Part shown: positions 5,244 through 6,381 of the stretch, one piece after another
How the letters are laid out: every line of letters begins with the position of its first letter
Position numbering within the stretch: position 1 is the first letter of the stretch
Notes under the pieces: model-generated
What the model was told of the DNA's origin: nothing
Seen by the model: only the letters and a program-made list of their open reading frames with translations
Database searches by the model: none
Assembly (NCBI GenBank): GCA_022708765.1
Contig: JAKIYB010000157.1
Location: forward strand, 2,471-8,851
Origin: Armatimonadota bacterium
Lineage (GTDB): Bacteria; Armatimonadota; Hebobacteria; CAIYQO01
Direction: 5' to 3'
DNA length: 6,381 nt
Program-made: the position numbers and the translations under genes

Positions 5244-5752
5244 CGTACTACACCATGTCGCGCGATGAAGAGACCGAGCGCGTCATCGAGCCGTACCACC
5301 TCTACCATTATGATGGCCTGTGGTATGTGTATGGGCACTGCCACTTCCGCGATGAGAACCGAGATTTCGCCATCAACCGCATTCGCGCGCTCACCGTGCA
5401 GCCGACGACATTTACCCCACCAAGCCAGGATGAGATTCGCCGCCGCCTGGGATTACGTTTCGCCAATATCACCGATGAGCCGGTCACCGTCTCCATCTGG
5501 TTTGACAAGGAAGCCGCACGCCGTATCCGTGAGCGCATCTGGCATGCCTCACAGCATATCGAGGTCGCGGACGATGGCTCCTGTGTGCTGACGATGACGG
5601 TGACGGGGTTGGATACGGTGACCCGGTGGACGCTCTCACATGGTCCCCACGCGAAACCGCTCTCCCCGAAACGCTTTGTCAATAAGGTGCAAAAGGCGGT
5701 CAAAGCGATGGCTATCGCCCACGAGCTACTCACTCCGCCCGAAAAAAGTTAG
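5240..5752 (+). pseudogene. C-terminal fragment of a WYL-domain transcriptional regulator
   Basis: About 170 residues of a WYL regulator without its N-terminal winged-HTH. The WYL domain is seen as LTYYTMSRDEETERVIEPYHL, GLWYVYGHC (WYV in place of WYL) and RDFAINRIRAL. The WCX domain follows (VTVSIWFDKEAARRIRERIW, WHASQHIE, DDGSCVL, WTLSHGPHAKPLSP), ending in a helical tail. WYL proteins sense ligands, often nucleotide-derived, and several (CapW, BrxR) repress defence operons. The frame is open back to ATG 5123, but residues 1-39 of that reading are out-of-frame amidase and holin sequence without family resemblance, and there is no good ribosome binding site there. An internal ATG (5255) also lacks one. 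The join with the holin-like fragment is at about 5240. Sequence after the join is intact to the natural C-terminus, so the DNA-binding half is the missing part. Confidence 0.8.
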
Positions 5753-5776
5753 AAAAAATTTCCACCTCCGACTAAA

Positions 5777-5793
5777 GTGTCTGATTTAGACAC
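5777..5793. promoter_or_regulatory. Perfect dyad between the WYL fragment and the last gene
   Basis: GTGTCT-N5-AGACAC is a perfect 6+6 inverted repeat in an AT-richer stretch, 153 bp before the start codon at 5947. It is suited to a dimeric regulator, for example a WYL protein, controlling the downstream gene. Its right arm is shared with a second possible hairpin at 5790-5805. A terminator role is unlikely because no T-run follows. Confidence 0.4.
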
Positions 5794-5805
5794 CGTAATA
5801 GGTGT
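5790..5805. repeat. Overlapping short hairpin
   Basis: ACACC-N6-GGTGT (5790-5794 with 5801-5805) shares four bases with the right arm of the dyad at 5777-5793, so as RNA the two would exclude each other. The stem is only 5 bp and may be fortuitous. Confidence 0.25.
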
Positions 5806-5946
5806 AAACTTTGGCATTGTCATCGGCATCCCTGTCTCGCAGCCAAGCCCATGTCCTACGCAGGGAGCGCACGCTGGCCACTGGATGGTCACGCCGCCGC
5901 ACAGCCCAAGTGACAAAATCCATTTCAGAAAGGTTTTGCTTTAGAC

Positions 5947-6381
5947 ATGGCACGACAGTCGTTACGTGAATTCCTGCGGCATGCGCCGAAAGACTTGCTG
6001 CGACAGTACCTAAAGGACAAGGGCTTTGGTGAGCAAACGAAATTCCTATTCGGGAACGCCGATCTCCTTGAACAGGACACCGGGACACTCATCACATTGC
6101 TGCGTGACGAAGCGCGCGGCGCGACAGAAGGACGTCGTAAAGTGATTCGCGGCATTTACCGGGACTTCAGCCGTATCAATATCCTGGGAGATCGTCACGG
6201 GTATGATGTGATGCTGGAGTTTGCCGAGAATCCAGAGCAGGTGAAAGAAGCCTTTGCGACGCTTCGCAGTGACCTCCACCGCGCGTTCTGGTACTTCTTT
6301 GCGGAAACAGCGGCATTTGAGACCGCAGCACTTTTTCACCACTCTGATAAGGCTGGGGGGTGGAAGAAACGCCGTAGCGAT
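5947..6381 (+). CDS. Unrecognised protein, N-terminal 145 residues, continues beyond the window
   Basis: The frame is open from ATG 5947 to the right edge. The start is fixed by an in-frame TGA at 5911 with no other start codon between. The best ribosome binding site, GAAAGG at 5928-5933, is rather far (13 nt), so initiation may be weak. I do not recognise the family. The visible part is charged and mostly helical (REFLRHAPKDLLRQYLKDKGF at 7-27; ENPEQVKEAFATLRSDLHRAF at 94-114), with an aromatic cluster FWYFFAE (114-120) and a His pair near 131. There is no signal peptide or clear membrane span. GC content appears lower than in the tail genes, suggesting another origin. It follows a WYL regulator remnant on the same strand, a context often seen for defence genes, but nothing in its own sequence proves that. 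Confidence 0.75.
   Translation, partial: MARQSLREFLRHAPKDLLRQYLKDKGFGEQTKFLFGNADLLEQDTGTLITLLRDEARGATEGRRKVIRGIYRDFSRINILGDRHGYDVMLEFAENPEQVKEAFATLRSDLHRAFWYFFAETAAFETAALFHHSDKAGGWKKRRSD

Noticed and set aside
5786..5923. Minus-strand ORF of 45 residues starting MDFVTWAVRRRDHPV
   Set aside because: The peptide looks somewhat protein-like and could be a gene remnant, but it has no ribosome binding site and no recognised family, so it is not supported as a gene.
1..6381. CRISPR array, attachment-site repeats, insertion sequence ends
   Set aside because: No regularly spaced repeats, no convincing long direct repeats and no transposase were seen on either strand.

Overview
The window is a GC-rich bacterial sequence, by eye around 60% GC, that looks like a prophage or another phage-derived mobile region. 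It contains a repressor/metallopeptidase pair, contractile-tail genes and remnants of a lysis cassette. There are no rRNA, tRNA or CRISPR sequences. The taxon cannot be fixed from this window. The tail protein style would fit Nitrospirota or Proteobacteria, but that is an impression.

Left part (1-2848), all on the minus strand. In transcription order it holds an XRE-family HTH regulator (2848-2468), an ImmA/IrrE-type zinc metallopeptidase coupled to it by an ATGA overlap (2471-1782), a terminator-like hairpin (1731-1769), an unrecognised 410-residue protein (1701-469), and an unrecognised Cys/Trp-rich protein that overlaps it by 47 nt and runs off the left edge (515-1). The first two genes resemble phage/ICE repressor-antirepressor switches and some toxin-antitoxin defence pairs. 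The last two have no function I can name.

Middle (2849-3121). This divergent regulatory region has a small dyad near the repressor gene, an AT-rich plus-strand promoter candidate, and a 75-nt segment closed by a perfect 13-bp stem just upstream of the first tail gene. A 9-mer (atcccccgc) occurs three times here, once inverted.

Right part (3122-5151), plus strand. A baseplate-hub protein (late control D family) is split over two ATGA-overlapping genes that both end in a VVIDANTG tail. A gp19-like tail tube protein follows. Next comes a 75-residue ORF whose first ~26 residues look like a tail assembly chaperone and whose remainder looks like the C-terminus of an N-acetylmuramoyl-L-alanine amidase. 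A 29-residue holin-like membrane peptide follows, and its stop codon falls exactly where the C-terminal half of a WYL-domain regulator begins in another frame. So two joins between unrelated gene fragments lie within about 250 bp. This is either a heavily deleted element or an assembly artefact.

End (5753-6381). A 194-bp intergenic region carries a perfect dyad and an overlapping alternative hairpin. It is followed by an unrecognised gene that runs off the right edge. No gene-free stretch exceeds 300 bp. The largest are 2849-3121 and 5753-5946, and both are described.
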